Assembly (NCBI GenBank): GCA_030590525.1
Contig: JAUUYI010000121.1
Location: forward strand, 1 to 6,597
Direction of reading: 5' to 3'
Length of the DNA: 6,597 nucleotides
Source: Sedimenticola sp.
GTDB taxonomy: Bacteria; Pseudomonadota; Gammaproteobacteria; Chromatiales; Chromatiaceae
Positions within the stretch are counted from its first letter, which is position 1. Every line of letters starts with the position of its first letter. Below the pieces are notes generated by a model that was not told the DNA's origin, did no database searches, and saw nothing but the letters and a program-made list of their open reading frames with translations. Position numbers and translations under genes: made by a program. Shown here one piece after another: positions 1 through 6,597 of this stretch.

Positions 1-34
1 AAGCGGAGCGGACAGACCAGGCTACGACGTGTTA

Positions 35-64
35 GTGGATCCGTCGCTACGCTCCTCGATCCAC
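35..64. repeat. Palindromic repeat downstream of proS, inverted member of the GTAGG family
   Basis: GTGGATC (35-41) and GATCCAC (58-64) form a perfect 7-bp stem around a 16-nt loop. On the minus strand the element is introduced by GTAGG (69-65) and its loop reads GAGGAGCGTAGCGACG, similar in order and composition to the element at 5077-5107. It begins 53 bp beyond the proS stop (read leftwards) and could mark the 3' end of that transcript, but no T-run follows. The rest of 1-116 shows no coding signal. Confidence 0.7.
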
Positions 65-116
65 CCTACTCGTTTGTCCCGGCTTATTGAGAAGTTAGAT
101 GTCTGAATCCAGAGGT

Positions 117-1838
117 TCAGGTAATATTCAGCCGCTCGCGCAGCATTTGAACGATATCGTCGATTCCAATCATACTGTTCTCGCTCTCGGTGCGGGCCCG
201 GTACTCCACCTTGCCCTGGTCCAGAGCACGCTCCCCGATAACCAGCCGGTGGGGGATTCCGATCAGTTCCATATCTGCGAACATGAAGCCAGGGCGTACA
301 TCCCTGTCGTCCAGCAGTACCTCTATGCCGGCGTCGTTCAGTTGCCGGTAGAGCATTTCGACCGCTTCACGTACCCGCTGGGATTTGGCCATCTTCATCG
401 GCAGCAGCGCAACCTGGAACGGGGCGATAGCGGTGGGCCAGATGATGCCGCGGTCGTCGTGGTTCTGTTCGATGGCGGCAGCCACCACCCGGGAGATACC
501 GATGCCATAGCAGCCCATGGTCATCGCCACTGCGCGGCCAGACTCATCCAGTACTGTGGCGTTCATCGCCTCGCTGTACTTTTTCCCCAGTTGGAAGATG
601 TGGCCTACCTCGATACCCCGGGCAATGCTCAGCACCCCTTCCCCGTCCGGGCTGGGGTCCCCCTCCACCACGCAGCGGATATCCGCCACGTCCGGCAGGG
701 GAAGGTCACGTTCCCAGTTGACGCCGAGCCAGTGCTGGTGGTCGATGTTCGCGCCGACACTGAAATCGGCTATTGCCGCCACACTGCGGTCGGCGATGCA
801 GGGCAGGGGCAGGTTGACCGGACCCAGCGACCCGGCGCCGGCGCCGATGGCCTCGCGGATCTCCTCATCGTTGGCGAATCGCAACGGGCTCGCCACCTGA
901 GGCAGCTTCTCTGCCTTGGTTTCGTTGAGTTCGTGGTCTCCGCGCACCAGCAGGGCGATCAGCTCTGCATCCACCGCCTCCGAGGCGGCGACGATCAGGG
1001 TCTTGACCGTCCGCTCGATCGGCAGGTCGAATTGCTCCACCAGTTCCTGGATGGTCTTTGCATCCGGGGTCTCCTGCATGCGCATCTCTTCACCGGGGGA
1101 CGGTCGTTCCGTTGCCGGTGCGGCCGCTTCTGCCGCCTCCACATTGGCGGCGTAGTCGCTGTTGCTGGAGAAGGCGATGGCATCTTCGCCGGAGTCTGCC
1201 AGTACGTGAAACTCGTGGGATCTGTTGCCGCCAATGGCACCACTGTCCGCCTGGACCGCCCGAAACGCGAGACCGCAGCGCTCAAAGATACGAGTGTATG
1301 CCTGGTACATTCGGTCATAGGTCTGCTGCAGCGACGCCTGGCTGATGTGGAAGGAGTAGGCATCCTTCATCAGGAACTCCCGGGAGCGCATTACGCCGAA
1401 GCGGGGGCGGATCTCATCCCGGAACTTGGTCTGGATCTGATAGAAATTGATCGGTAGCTGTTTGTAGCTTTGAAGCTCGTTGCGTGCCAGATCAGTTATG
1501 ATCTCCTCATGCGTGGGGCCGAAGCAGAAGTCCCGGTTGTGCCGGTCGCGGATGCGCAGCAGTTCCGGCCCATACTCTTCCCAGCGCCCGGATTCCTGCC
1601 ACAGCTCTGCCGGCTGCACCGCCGGCATCAGCAGTTCCAGGGCACCGGCCCTGTCCATCTCCTGGCGGACGATGCTCTCCACCTTTTTCAGTACCTTCAG
1701 GCCCAGCGGCAGCCAGGTGTAGAGGCCAGTTGCCAGCTTTCTGATCAGCCCGGCGCGCAGCATCAATTGATGGCTGGCGATCTCGGCATCGGAAGGGGTC
1801 TCCTTGAGGGTCTGGAGTGGAAATCGGGAGGTACGCAT
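117..1838 (-). CDS. proS: Prolyl-tRNA synthetase, bacterial type with editing domain
   Basis: Cytoplasmic class II aminoacyl-tRNA synthetase that charges tRNA-Pro with proline. The 573 residues match the usual length of the E. coli-type enzyme (about 572), and the N-terminus [20 protein letters not shown] fits the family start. Visible elements in order: GPTHEE (107-112); class II motif 2, [10 protein letters not shown] (139-148); an inserted YbaK-like editing domain, roughly 225-405; motif 3, GCYGIGISR (442-450); and the C-terminal anticodon-binding domain from about 475. In the insertion, Lys279 and His369 fall at the positions reported as important for hydrolysing mischarged Ala-tRNA-Pro in E. 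coli, so editing should be intact. The start is ATG at 1838; only a weak GGA lies upstream as ribosome site. The gene lies 265 bp downstream of the DUF4124 gene in the same direction and probably has its own promoter near 1935. Identity is near certain. Confidence 0.98.
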   Translation of the reverse strand: MRTSRFPLQTLKETPSDAEIASHQLMLRAGLIRKLATGLYTWLPLGLKVLKKVESIVRQEMDRAGALELLMPAVQPAELWQESGRWEEYGPELLRIRDRHNRDFCFGPTHEEIITDLARNELQSYKQLPINFYQIQTKFRDEIRPRFGVMRSREFLMKDAYSFHISQASLQQTYDRMYQAYTRIFERCGLAFRAVQADSGAIGGNRSHEFHVLADSGEDAIAFSSNSDYAANVEAAEAAAPATERPSPGEEMRMQETPDAKTIQELVEQFDLPIERTVKTLIVAASEAVDAELIALLVRGDHELNETKAEKLPQVASPLRFANDEEIREAIGAGAGSLGPVNLPLPCIADRSVAAIADFSVGANIDHQHWLGVNWERDLPLPDVADIRCVVEGDPSPDGEGVLSIARGIEVGHIFQLGKKYSEAMNATVLDESGRAVAMTMGCYGIGISRVVAAAIEQNHDDRGIIWPTAIAPFQVALLPMKMAKSQRVREAVEMLYRQLNDAGIEVLLDDRDVRPGFMFADMELIGIPHRLVIGERALDQGKVEYRARTESENSMIGIDDIVQMLRERLNIT

Positions 1839-1932
1839 CGAGTGGTCCAGTGGTTGTGGTCAGATTTAAGATGCAGCCCGGGTCAGGTGTTTGCCTCCAA
1901 GCGCGGCCCGGAATTAATGGGTTAACCAACTC

Positions 1933-1941
1933 ATTTTAACA
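1933..1941 (-). promoter_or_regulatory. Possible extended -10 promoter for proS
   Basis: Read on the minus strand this is TGTTAAAAT, an extended -10 (TGn) joined to TAAAAT, which matches 5 of 6 positions of TATAAT. No convincing -35 hexamer lies upstream, which is tolerated in extended -10 promoters. Transcription would begin near 1926 and leave a leader of about 85-90 nt before the proS ATG. This is a motif-only prediction. Confidence 0.35.
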
Positions 1942-1965
1942 GGATATGAGGAAACACTCACCCTG

Positions 1966-2021
1966 GGCGGATGCGCTCAGAGGTGGCCGGTGCGCTTGCG
2001 AACCGCATCTGTTGGCGGATG
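1966..2021 (+). repeat. 8-bp direct repeat flanking a 40-bp segment upstream of proS
   Basis: GGCGGATG occurs at 1966-1973 and again at 2014-2021. The 40 bp between contains TGCGCTTGCGAACCGCATC (1991-2009), which resembles a decayed copy of the GTAGG/GCGAA palindromes. The arrangement could be a target duplication around a degraded small element, or coincidence. This stretch and the hairpin after it are the main content of the non-coding gap between proS and the DUF4124 gene. Confidence 0.35.
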
Positions 2022-2025
2022 AATA

Positions 2026-2058
2026 GACTGGCTCCCACGCTCAACGTGGGAGCCAGTC
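2026..2058. repeat. Perfect 14-bp inverted repeat (REP-like palindrome)
   Basis: Arms 2026-2039 (GACTGGCTCCCACG) and 2045-2058 are exact reverse complements around a 5-nt loop CTCAA. It lies 45 bp past the stop codon of the DUF4124 gene and about 190 bp upstream of proS. There is no T-run on either side, so it is not a canonical intrinsic terminator, although such a stem could stabilise a transcript 3' end. Its core, TCCCACGCTC followed by CGTGGGA, recurs at 6215-6240, which points to a dispersed repeat family rather than a one-off hairpin. Confidence 0.85.
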
Positions 2059-2103
2059 GAGCGCCTGATTGGTCGTGATCGTCAATAGTGGCATGATCTG
2101 TTT

Positions 2104-2571
2104 CTACTTCCCGCAGGAGCGCTCTATCATCTGTTCCGCCTCTTTTATCATCTGCTGGCGCTGCTCTTCCGTCAGGCGTTGGTAGTCACCCCCCTGGGTA
2201 CGGATCCGACGACGGCCCAATCCCTCCAGTACATCGTAGTTATGCCTGGCCGCGTTGCAGTTTTTCTCGTTGGTCACATCTCTCTGTGCCGCCTTTTTTC
2301 GGGCCTCTTCCTGCTCCTCACGGATGGCGGTGTCCCGTTCCCGCATCTGCTGCACCTTCTGCTGTTCCTGCTGGCGTACCAGCGCTCCACCACTCAGGGT
2401 AGTGGCTGTGGCCCGAGGTATCGGGGTCCTCACTGCCTGGGCGGCGTCAGGGGGAGGCAGCTGCGAGAAATGGGTGACCCCTTCGGAATCCACCCATTGA
2501 TACATCTCCGCGCTCGCGGGAATGAGCCAGAGGAGAGAGGCGGTCAGGACGAAGCAGCGATACAGATTCAT
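2104..2571 (-). CDS. Secreted DUF4124-domain protein of unknown function
   Basis: A 155-residue protein, function unknown. Residues 1-21 look like a cleavable Sec signal peptide: a short charged start, a hydrophobic core VLTASLLWLIP, and cleavage expected after PASA. The mature chain opens with YQWVDSEGVTHFSQLPPP (24-41), the aromatic- and proline-rich pattern of the DUF4124 family found at the N-terminus of many gammaproteobacterial envelope proteins. Residues about 65-105 are rich in Gln, Glu, Arg and Lys and probably helical or coiled-coil. The C-terminal part has two cysteines, Cys105 and Cys153, which could form a disulfide in the periplasm. The start is ATG at 2571 with no clear Shine-Dalgarno sequence, but the signal peptide supports it. 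A good promoter sits just upstream (2605-2632). Its position beside proS and the ilv genes does not reveal a role. Confidence 0.88.
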   Translation of the reverse strand: MNLYRCFVLTASLLWLIPASAEMYQWVDSEGVTHFSQLPPPDAAQAVRTPIPRATATTLSGGALVRQQEQQKVQQMRERDTAIREEQEEARKKAAQRDVTNEKNCNAARHNYDVLEGLGRRRIRTQGGDYQRLTEEQRQQMIKEAEQMIERSCGK

Positions 2572-2604
2572 GATATTTTCGAGAAATGGCTGTCTGGTTG
2601 CTCA

Positions 2605-2632
2605 ATTATGCTTGGCTTTACCTTGTTGGCAA
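2605..2632 (-). promoter_or_regulatory. Sigma-70-type promoter for the DUF4124 gene
   Basis: On the minus strand, TTGCCA (-35, 2632-2627) and CATAAT (-10, 2610-2605) are separated by 16 bp. Each hexamer matches 5 of 6 consensus positions. Transcription would start near 2598 and give a leader of about 26 nt before the ATG at 2571. It lies in the divergent spacer shared with ilvI, so binding here could affect both directions. Confidence 0.6.
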
Positions 2633-2768
2633 GGAAAACGCACCATTTTTTACAGGAATCTTGACCTGCATCCCCAATATCAGTAATTTGCACTGTTTGC
2701 TGATCTACTTCAGGCAGGCTCCTAGGATCTGTCCAGAGTAGAACGAAAATTCATACTTGGGTCACTGA

Positions 2769-2790
2769 CGTCGGCTGTTATTACCCGACG
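2769..2790 (+). promoter_or_regulatory. Hairpin directly upstream of the ilvI ribosome binding site
   Basis: CGTCGG (2769-2774) and CCGACG (2785-2790) form a 6-bp GC-rich stem with a 10-nt A/T-rich loop, ending 3 nt before the GGGAGGT Shine-Dalgarno sequence of ilvI. No T-run follows, so it is not an intrinsic terminator. It could tune access to the ribosome site or simply be chance. Confidence 0.35.
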
Positions 2791-2793
2791 CGT

Positions 2794-2800
2794 GGGAGGT
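2794..2800 (+). promoter_or_regulatory. Shine-Dalgarno site that fixes the ilvI GTG start
   Basis: GGGAGGT lies 7 nt upstream of GTG at 2808. An in-frame TGA at 2766-2768 and the absence of any in-frame ATG between it and 2808 leave GTG as the only good start. The resulting N-terminus MELSGAEIVIQSL aligns with the usual start of IlvI-type proteins. Confidence 0.85.
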
Positions 2801-2807
2801 CATTGTC

Positions 2808-4526
2808 GTGGAATTGAGTGGTGCCGAGATAGTCATTCAGTCGCTGAAGGACGAAGGTGTCGAGCATGTGTTTGGTTACCCTGGTGGGGCCGTCCTTCAC
2901 ATCTACGACGCAATTTTCCAACAGGACGCCGTAAAGCACATACTGGTACGCCACGAGCAGGGCGCCACCCATGCCGCAGATGGCTATGCGCGTTCCACCG
3001 GTAAACCCGGGGTGGCGCTGGTTACTTCCGGTCCAGGCGCCACTAACGCCGTTACCGGTATTGCCACCGCCTATATGGATTCTATCCCGATGGTGGTTCT
3101 GACCGGCCAGGTCCCTTCCCCGTTCATTGGCAGTGATGCCTTTCAGGAAGTGGATACGGTGGGTATCACCCGTCCCTGCGTCAAGCACAACTTCCTGATC
3201 AAGGATGTTCGGGACATTGCAAAGACCTTCCGTAAGGCGTTCTATATTGCTACCTCCGGGCGGCCCGGGCCGGTGGTGATCGATATCCCCAAGGATATTA
3301 CGGACCCCAATATCAAAATCCCCTACGAATACCCGAAAAAAGTCAGGCTGCGTTCCTACAGCCCGGTGAGTAAGGGGCATCTCGGCCAGATCAAGCGGGC
3401 AGTCGACCGGATGCTCGCTGCCAGGCGCCCGGTATTCTATACCGGTGGCGGGGTGGTTCTCGACAATGCAGACGAGCAGCTCACTGAGCTGGTGAGGACC
3501 CTGGACTTCCCCATTACCAGTACGCTGATGGGTCTTGGTGCCTATCCGGGCAGTGACAAGCAGTTCCTGGGCATGCTGGGTATGCACGGTACCTATGAGG
3601 CGAACATGGCAATGCACGAGACCGATGTGCTGATTGCCATTGGCGCCCGTTTCGATGATCGGGTGACGGGACAGATCGCCCAGTTCTGCCCCAATGCGGA
3701 GATCATCCATGTCGATATCGACCCCTCATCCATCTCTAAGAACGTGCGGGTGGACATCCCCATCGTCGGTCCGGTGAAGTCGGTGCTGAAAGATATGCTG
3801 AAGGTGGTCAGTGAGCACAAGAAGCGGCCCGATGAGGAGGCACTGAAGCAGTGGTGGGCCCAGATCAAACGCTGGCGCGGCACCCAGTGCCTCAAATACG
3901 ACGAAAAGAGCAGCAGGATCAAGCCCCAGTTCGCGGTGGAGACCCTGCACCGGGTGACCCGTGGCGATGCCTTCGTGGCCTCTGACGTGGGGCAGCACCA
4001 GATGTTCGCGGCCCAGTTTTACCCTTTCGACAAGCCCCGCCGCTGGATCAACTCCGGCGGTCTGGGGACCATGGGCTTCGGCCTGCCGGCGGCCATCGGT
4101 ATCCAGATAGCACATCCGGGCGCTGAAGTGGCTGTGGTGACCGGTGAGGCCAGTATCCAGATGTGTATCCAGGAACTGGCCACCTGCAAGCAGCACGACC
4201 TGCCGATCAAGATCATGCTGCTCAACAACGGTTACATGGGAATGGTTCGTCAGTGGCAGGAGTTCTTCTACGATGGGCGTTATTCCCACTCCTATGTGGA
4301 GGCACTGCCCGATTTCGTCAAACTGGCAGAGAGCTATGGCCATGTCGGCATGAAGATCGAGCGGCCGGAAGATCTGGAGGGGGCAATGAAAGAGGCCTTC
4401 TCCCTGAAAGACCGACTGGTGTTCATGGATGTGATCATCGACCCGACTGAAAATGTCTATCCGATGATCGAGGCAGGCAAGGGCCACCATGAGATGTATC
4501 TGCCCCCGGAGAGCGAGCTGGTATGA
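2808..4526 (+). CDS. ilvI: Acetolactate (acetohydroxyacid) synthase large, catalytic subunit
   Basis: Catalyses the thiamine diphosphate-dependent condensation of pyruvate with pyruvate or 2-oxobutyrate, the first common step of valine, leucine and isoleucine synthesis, in the cytoplasm. At 572 residues it is close to E. coli IlvI (574); ilvB is a common synonym. The N-terminal pyrimidine-binding domain (about 1-165) carries the catalytic Glu50 in RHEQGATHAADGYAR. A central FAD-binding domain (about 190-330) includes GARFDDRVTG. The C-terminal cofactor domain (about 370-540) ends its ThDP motif with LNNGYMGMVRQWQ (Asn473, Asn474). The motif opens with Gly446-Glu447-Ala448 instead of the canonical Gly-Asp-Gly. 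Glu for Asp is, as I recall, seen in pseudomonad homologues; Ala in third place looks less usual. The start is GTG with a strong ribosome site. The stop overlaps the ilvH start by 4 nt, implying coupled translation of the two subunits. Confidence 0.97.
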   Translation: MELSGAEIVIQSLKDEGVEHVFGYPGGAVLHIYDAIFQQDAVKHILVRHEQGATHAADGYARSTGKPGVALVTSGPGATNAVTGIATAYMDSIPMVVLTGQVPSPFIGSDAFQEVDTVGITRPCVKHNFLIKDVRDIAKTFRKAFYIATSGRPGPVVIDIPKDITDPNIKIPYEYPKKVRLRSYSPVSKGHLGQIKRAVDRMLAARRPVFYTGGGVVLDNADEQLTELVRTLDFPITSTLMGLGAYPGSDKQFLGMLGMHGTYEANMAMHETDVLIAIGARFDDRVTGQIAQFCPNAEIIHVDIDPSSISKNVRVDIPIVGPVKSVLKDMLKVVSEHKKRPDEEALKQWWAQIKRWRGTQCLKYDEKSSRIKPQFAVETLHRVTRGDAFVASDVGQHQMFAAQFYPFDKPRRWINSGGLGTMGFGLPAAIGIQIAHPGAEVAVVTGEASIQMCIQELATCKQHDLPIKIMLLNNGYMGMVRQWQEFFYDGRYSHSYVEALPDFVKLAESYGHVGMKIERPEDLEGAMKEAFSLKDRLVFMDVIIDPTENVYPMIEAGKGHHEMYLPPESELV

Positions 4527-5014
4527 GACACGTAATTTCAATCCTGATGGAGAACGAATCCGGGGCACTCTCCCGGGTGGCGGGCCTGTTCTCTGCCCGT
4601 GGCTACAACATCGAGTCTTTGACGGTGGCACCCACCGAAGATGAATCACTCTCCCGTATGACGCTGGTGACCCGGGGTGACGAGGCGATCATCGAGCAGA
4701 TCACCAAGCAGCTGAACAAACTGATCGAGGTGGTGAAGCTGGTGGATCTCTCCGAGGGCTCACATATCGAGCGGGAGATGATGTTGATCAAGGTGAAGGC
4801 GGAGCGCGCCCACCGGGAAGAGGTGATGCGCCTGACGGATATATTCCGTGGCACCGTCATCGATGTGACCGACACCAGTTTCATCATCGAGATGACCGGC
4901 AAGAGCAGCAAGCTGGATGCGTTCGTCCGGGCGGTGCATGAAGAGTTGGTGGTGGAGGTGGTTCGGAGCGGGCCTTCAGGTATTGCACGCGGGGCCAAGG
5001 GACTTACGCTTTGA
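4523..5014 (+). CDS. ilvH: Acetolactate synthase small, regulatory subunit
   Basis: Regulatory partner of the preceding large subunit: it activates catalysis and confers end-product (valine) feedback inhibition. The 163 residues equal the length of E. coli IlvH; ilvN is the alternative name. The N-terminal ACT domain (about 1-80) has the family signature ENESGALSRVAGLFSARGYN followed by IESLTVAPTED. The C-terminal domain (about 85-163) contains EREMMLIKV and DIFRGTVIDVTD. Asn11, Gly14 and Ser17 are all present. Changes at Gly14 and Ser17 are linked to valine resistance in E. coli IlvH, so I infer that this enzyme is valine-sensitive. The ATG overlaps the ilvI stop (ATGA), and a GGAG at 4508-4511 inside ilvI can serve as ribosome site. 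The TGA stop runs into the first unit of a heptamer repeat array. Confidence 0.97.
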   Translation: MRHVISILMENESGALSRVAGLFSARGYNIESLTVAPTEDESLSRMTLVTRGDEAIIEQITKQLNKLIEVVKLVDLSEGSHIEREMMLIKVKAERAHREEVMRLTDIFRGTVIDVTDTSFIIEMTGKSSKLDAFVRAVHEELVVEVVRSGPSGIARGAKGLTL

Positions 5015-5074
5015 CAGAGGACAGAGGACAGAGGACAGAGGACAGAGGACAGAGGACAGAGGACAGAGGACAGA
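5013..5074 (+). repeat. Heptamer tandem array, GACAGAG, 8.9 copies
   Basis: Eight perfect head-to-tail copies of GACAGAG (5013-5068) are followed by a 6-nt partial copy (5069-5074). The first two bases belong to the ilvH stop codon TGA (5012-5014), so the array starts exactly where coding ends. Copies show no substitutions, which suggests recent expansion or slippage. Because it lies after the stop, a change in copy number alters only the ilvH-ilvC spacing. In the reverse direction the array reads as a low-complexity Leu/Ser/Val/Cys repeat that is not a gene. Confidence 0.97.
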
Positions 5075-5080
5075 ATGTAG

Positions 5081-5107
5081 GATGTGGTGAGTGAAACGAA
5101 CCGCATC
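5081..5107. repeat. Degenerate palindromic repeat (GTAGG/GCGAA-type) in the ilvH-ilvC spacer
   Basis: Arms GATGTGGT (5081-5088) and ACCGCATC (5100-5107) pair over 8 bp with one G-T wobble, around an 11-nt loop GAGTGAAACGA. It is preceded by GTAGG (5077-5081). It resembles dispersed small palindromes of general form GTAGG, arm, GAGCGAAGCGA-like loop, arm, that I recall from many gammaproteobacterial and other genomes. A second, inverted member is at 35-64. It could act as an mRNA stem between ilvH and ilvC. Confidence 0.7.
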
Positions 5108-5115
5108 GATCACAT

Positions 5116-5139
5116 ACTACCCACTACCCACTACCCACT
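5116..5139 (+). repeat. Short heptamer tandem repeat, ACTACCC, 3.4 copies
   Basis: Three perfect copies of ACTACCC (5116-5136) are followed by ACT (5137-5139). It is the same unit length as the GACAGAG array 42 bp upstream but a different sequence, with the palindrome between them. It ends 38 bp before the ilvC start. I see no coding or binding-site function. Confidence 0.9.
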
Positions 5140-5162
5140 GCAAACTCAACAACTATCGATAA

Positions 5163-6200
<1,038 letters not shown>

Positions 6201-6214
6201 ACCGTCCCTTTCTC

Positions 6215-6240
6215 GTTCCCACGCTCTGCGTGGTGGGAAC
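6215..6240. repeat. REP-like palindrome downstream of ilvC, with a 3-nt insertion in one arm
   Basis: GTTCCCACGC (6215-6224) would pair perfectly with GCGTGGGAAC, but the right arm reads GCGTGGTGGGAAC (6228-6240), consistent with duplication of TGG. The best remaining stem is GTTCCCAC/GTGGGAAC, 8 bp with a 10-nt loop. The core matches the palindrome at 2026-2058. It begins 14 bp after the ilvC stop, so it may serve as an mRNA 3' end stabiliser, but no T-run marks it as an intrinsic terminator. Confidence 0.75.
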
Positions 6241-6288
6241 GCCCTCCCGCGCCGTCTGATACCGGGAGCGGGCGCCAGCGGATTGGTT

Positions 6289-6318
6289 TTGGAGTGAATC
6301 CTACCGATCATCTATAAT
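6289..6318 (+). promoter_or_regulatory. Probable sigma-70 promoter for pssA
   Basis: A perfect TATAAT (6313-6318) lies 18 bp downstream of a weak -35, TTGGAG (6289-6294, 3 of 6). Transcription would start near 6325, giving a leader of about 25 nt before the pssA ATG. This suggests pssA is transcribed independently of, or in addition to, read-through from ilvC. Confidence 0.6.
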
Positions 6319-6349
6319 CGAAGATCCACCACCCAACAGCCGAACACAC

Positions 6350-6597
6350 ATGCCCGAATCAGACCAGAGACCGAAACGCGGCCGGGGTATCTACCTGCTG
6401 CCCAACCTGCTTACCACGGCAGCCCTGTTCAGCGGTTTCTACGCCGTGCTGGCAGCGATGAGTGGCAAGTTCGAACAGGCGGCGCTGGCTGTCTTCGTCG
6501 CCATGATCCTGGACGGGCTGGATGGCAGGGTGGCCCGTCTCACCAATACTCAGACTGCTTTTGGGGCAGAGTACGACAGCCTGTCGGATATGGTGGC
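6350..6597 (+). CDS. pssA: CDP-diacylglycerol--serine O-phosphatidyltransferase, 5' part
   Basis: Inner-membrane enzyme that transfers phosphatidyl from CDP-diacylglycerol to serine, making phosphatidylserine, the precursor of phosphatidylethanolamine. Only the first 82 codons are present; the gene runs off the right edge. The translation begins MPESDQRPKRGRGIYLLPNL, with a basic cytoplasmic N-terminus and then a hydrophobic segment (about 15-37) likely to span the membrane. The CDP-alcohol phosphotransferase signature DGxxAR-x8-GxxxDxxxD is complete: Asp58, Gly59, Ala62, Arg63, Gly72, Asp76, Asp80. The pattern GIYLLPNL together with DGLDGRVARLTNTQ points to the PssA branch rather than PgsA. 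No clear Shine-Dalgarno sequence precedes the ATG. Adjacency of pssA to ilvC is also known in Pseudomonas. The homologue is usually about 250-290 residues, so most of the gene is missing here. Confidence 0.93.
   Translation, partial: MPESDQRPKRGRGIYLLPNLLTTAALFSGFYAVLAAMSGKFEQAALAVFVAMILDGLDGRVARLTNTQTAFGAEYDSLSDMV

Noticed and set aside
102..120. Imperfect hairpin at the proS stop codon as terminator
   Set aside because: It is a 7-bp stem with a bulged base, overlaps the stop codon and lacks a following T-run; too weak to call.
99..1457. Long plus-strand open frame (452 codons) opposite proS
   Set aside because: It is antisense to the complete, clearly conserved ProRS gene, has a low-complexity composition rich in His, Arg, Gly and Val, and shows no recognisable domain. 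Long antisense frames are expected opposite GC-rich codons.
2026..2058. Canonical Rho-independent terminator
   Set aside because: The stem is strong, but no T-run follows on either strand, and the same core recurs elsewhere as a dispersed repeat.
2661..2689. ilvI promoter from TTGACC (2661-2666) with TAATTT 17 bp downstream
   Set aside because: The -35 is good but the -10 matches only 3 of 6 positions. An alternative, TAGGAT at 2723-2728, lacks a well-spaced -35. I could not choose an ilvI promoter with confidence.
3726..4649. Minus-strand open frame opposite ilvI and ilvH
   Set aside because: It spans two well-supported genes in antisense and shows no domain pattern; a shadow frame.
4603..5106. 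Minus-strand frame with a repeated Leu-Ser-Ser-Val-Leu-Cys-Pro pattern at its N-terminal end
   Set aside because: The repeat is only the translation of the GACAGAG heptamer array, and the rest is antisense to ilvH.
5013..5139. CRISPR array
   Set aside because: The repeats are 7 bp and directly contiguous with no spacers, so they are simple tandem repeats.

Overview
This window looks like ordinary chromosome from a moderately GC-rich gammaproteobacterium. The evidence is an E. coli-type ProRS, an IlvI/IlvH-type acetolactate synthase, a class I IlvC and the gene order ilvI-ilvH-ilvC-pssA, which is familiar from pseudomonads and related Gammaproteobacteria. The intergenic palindromes resemble repeat families I associate with environmental gammaproteobacteria such as sulfur oxidisers. 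That narrower placement is inference.

Layout: a leftward arm carries proS (117-1838), complete. Upstream of it, in the same direction, is a small exported DUF4124-domain protein gene (2104-2571). A 236-bp divergent intergenic region (2572-2807) separates this arm from a rightward arm: ilvI (2808-4526), ilvH (4523-5014, 4-nt ATGA overlap), ilvC (5178-6200) and the 5' end of pssA (from 6350, cut by the window edge).

The rightward arm encodes the first two steps of branched-chain amino acid synthesis. The IlvI/IlvH holoenzyme makes acetolactate or acetohydroxybutyrate, and IlvC isomerises and reduces the product. pssA opens phosphatidylethanolamine synthesis and appears to have its own promoter. 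The leftward arm covers prolyl-tRNA charging and a periplasmic protein of unknown role.

The genes are conventional. The more unusual content is in the spacers. There are two families of small palindromes, each present at least twice (35-64 with 5081-5107; 2026-2058 with 6215-6240). Two different 7-bp tandem repeats lie in the 163-bp ilvH-ilvC gap, one starting inside the ilvH stop codon. One protein oddity is that IlvI has Gly-Glu-Ala where the thiamine diphosphate motif is normally Gly-Asp-Gly. I saw no CRISPR array, tRNA, rRNA, insertion sequence, phage gene or defence system, and nothing that looks like a new biological system.
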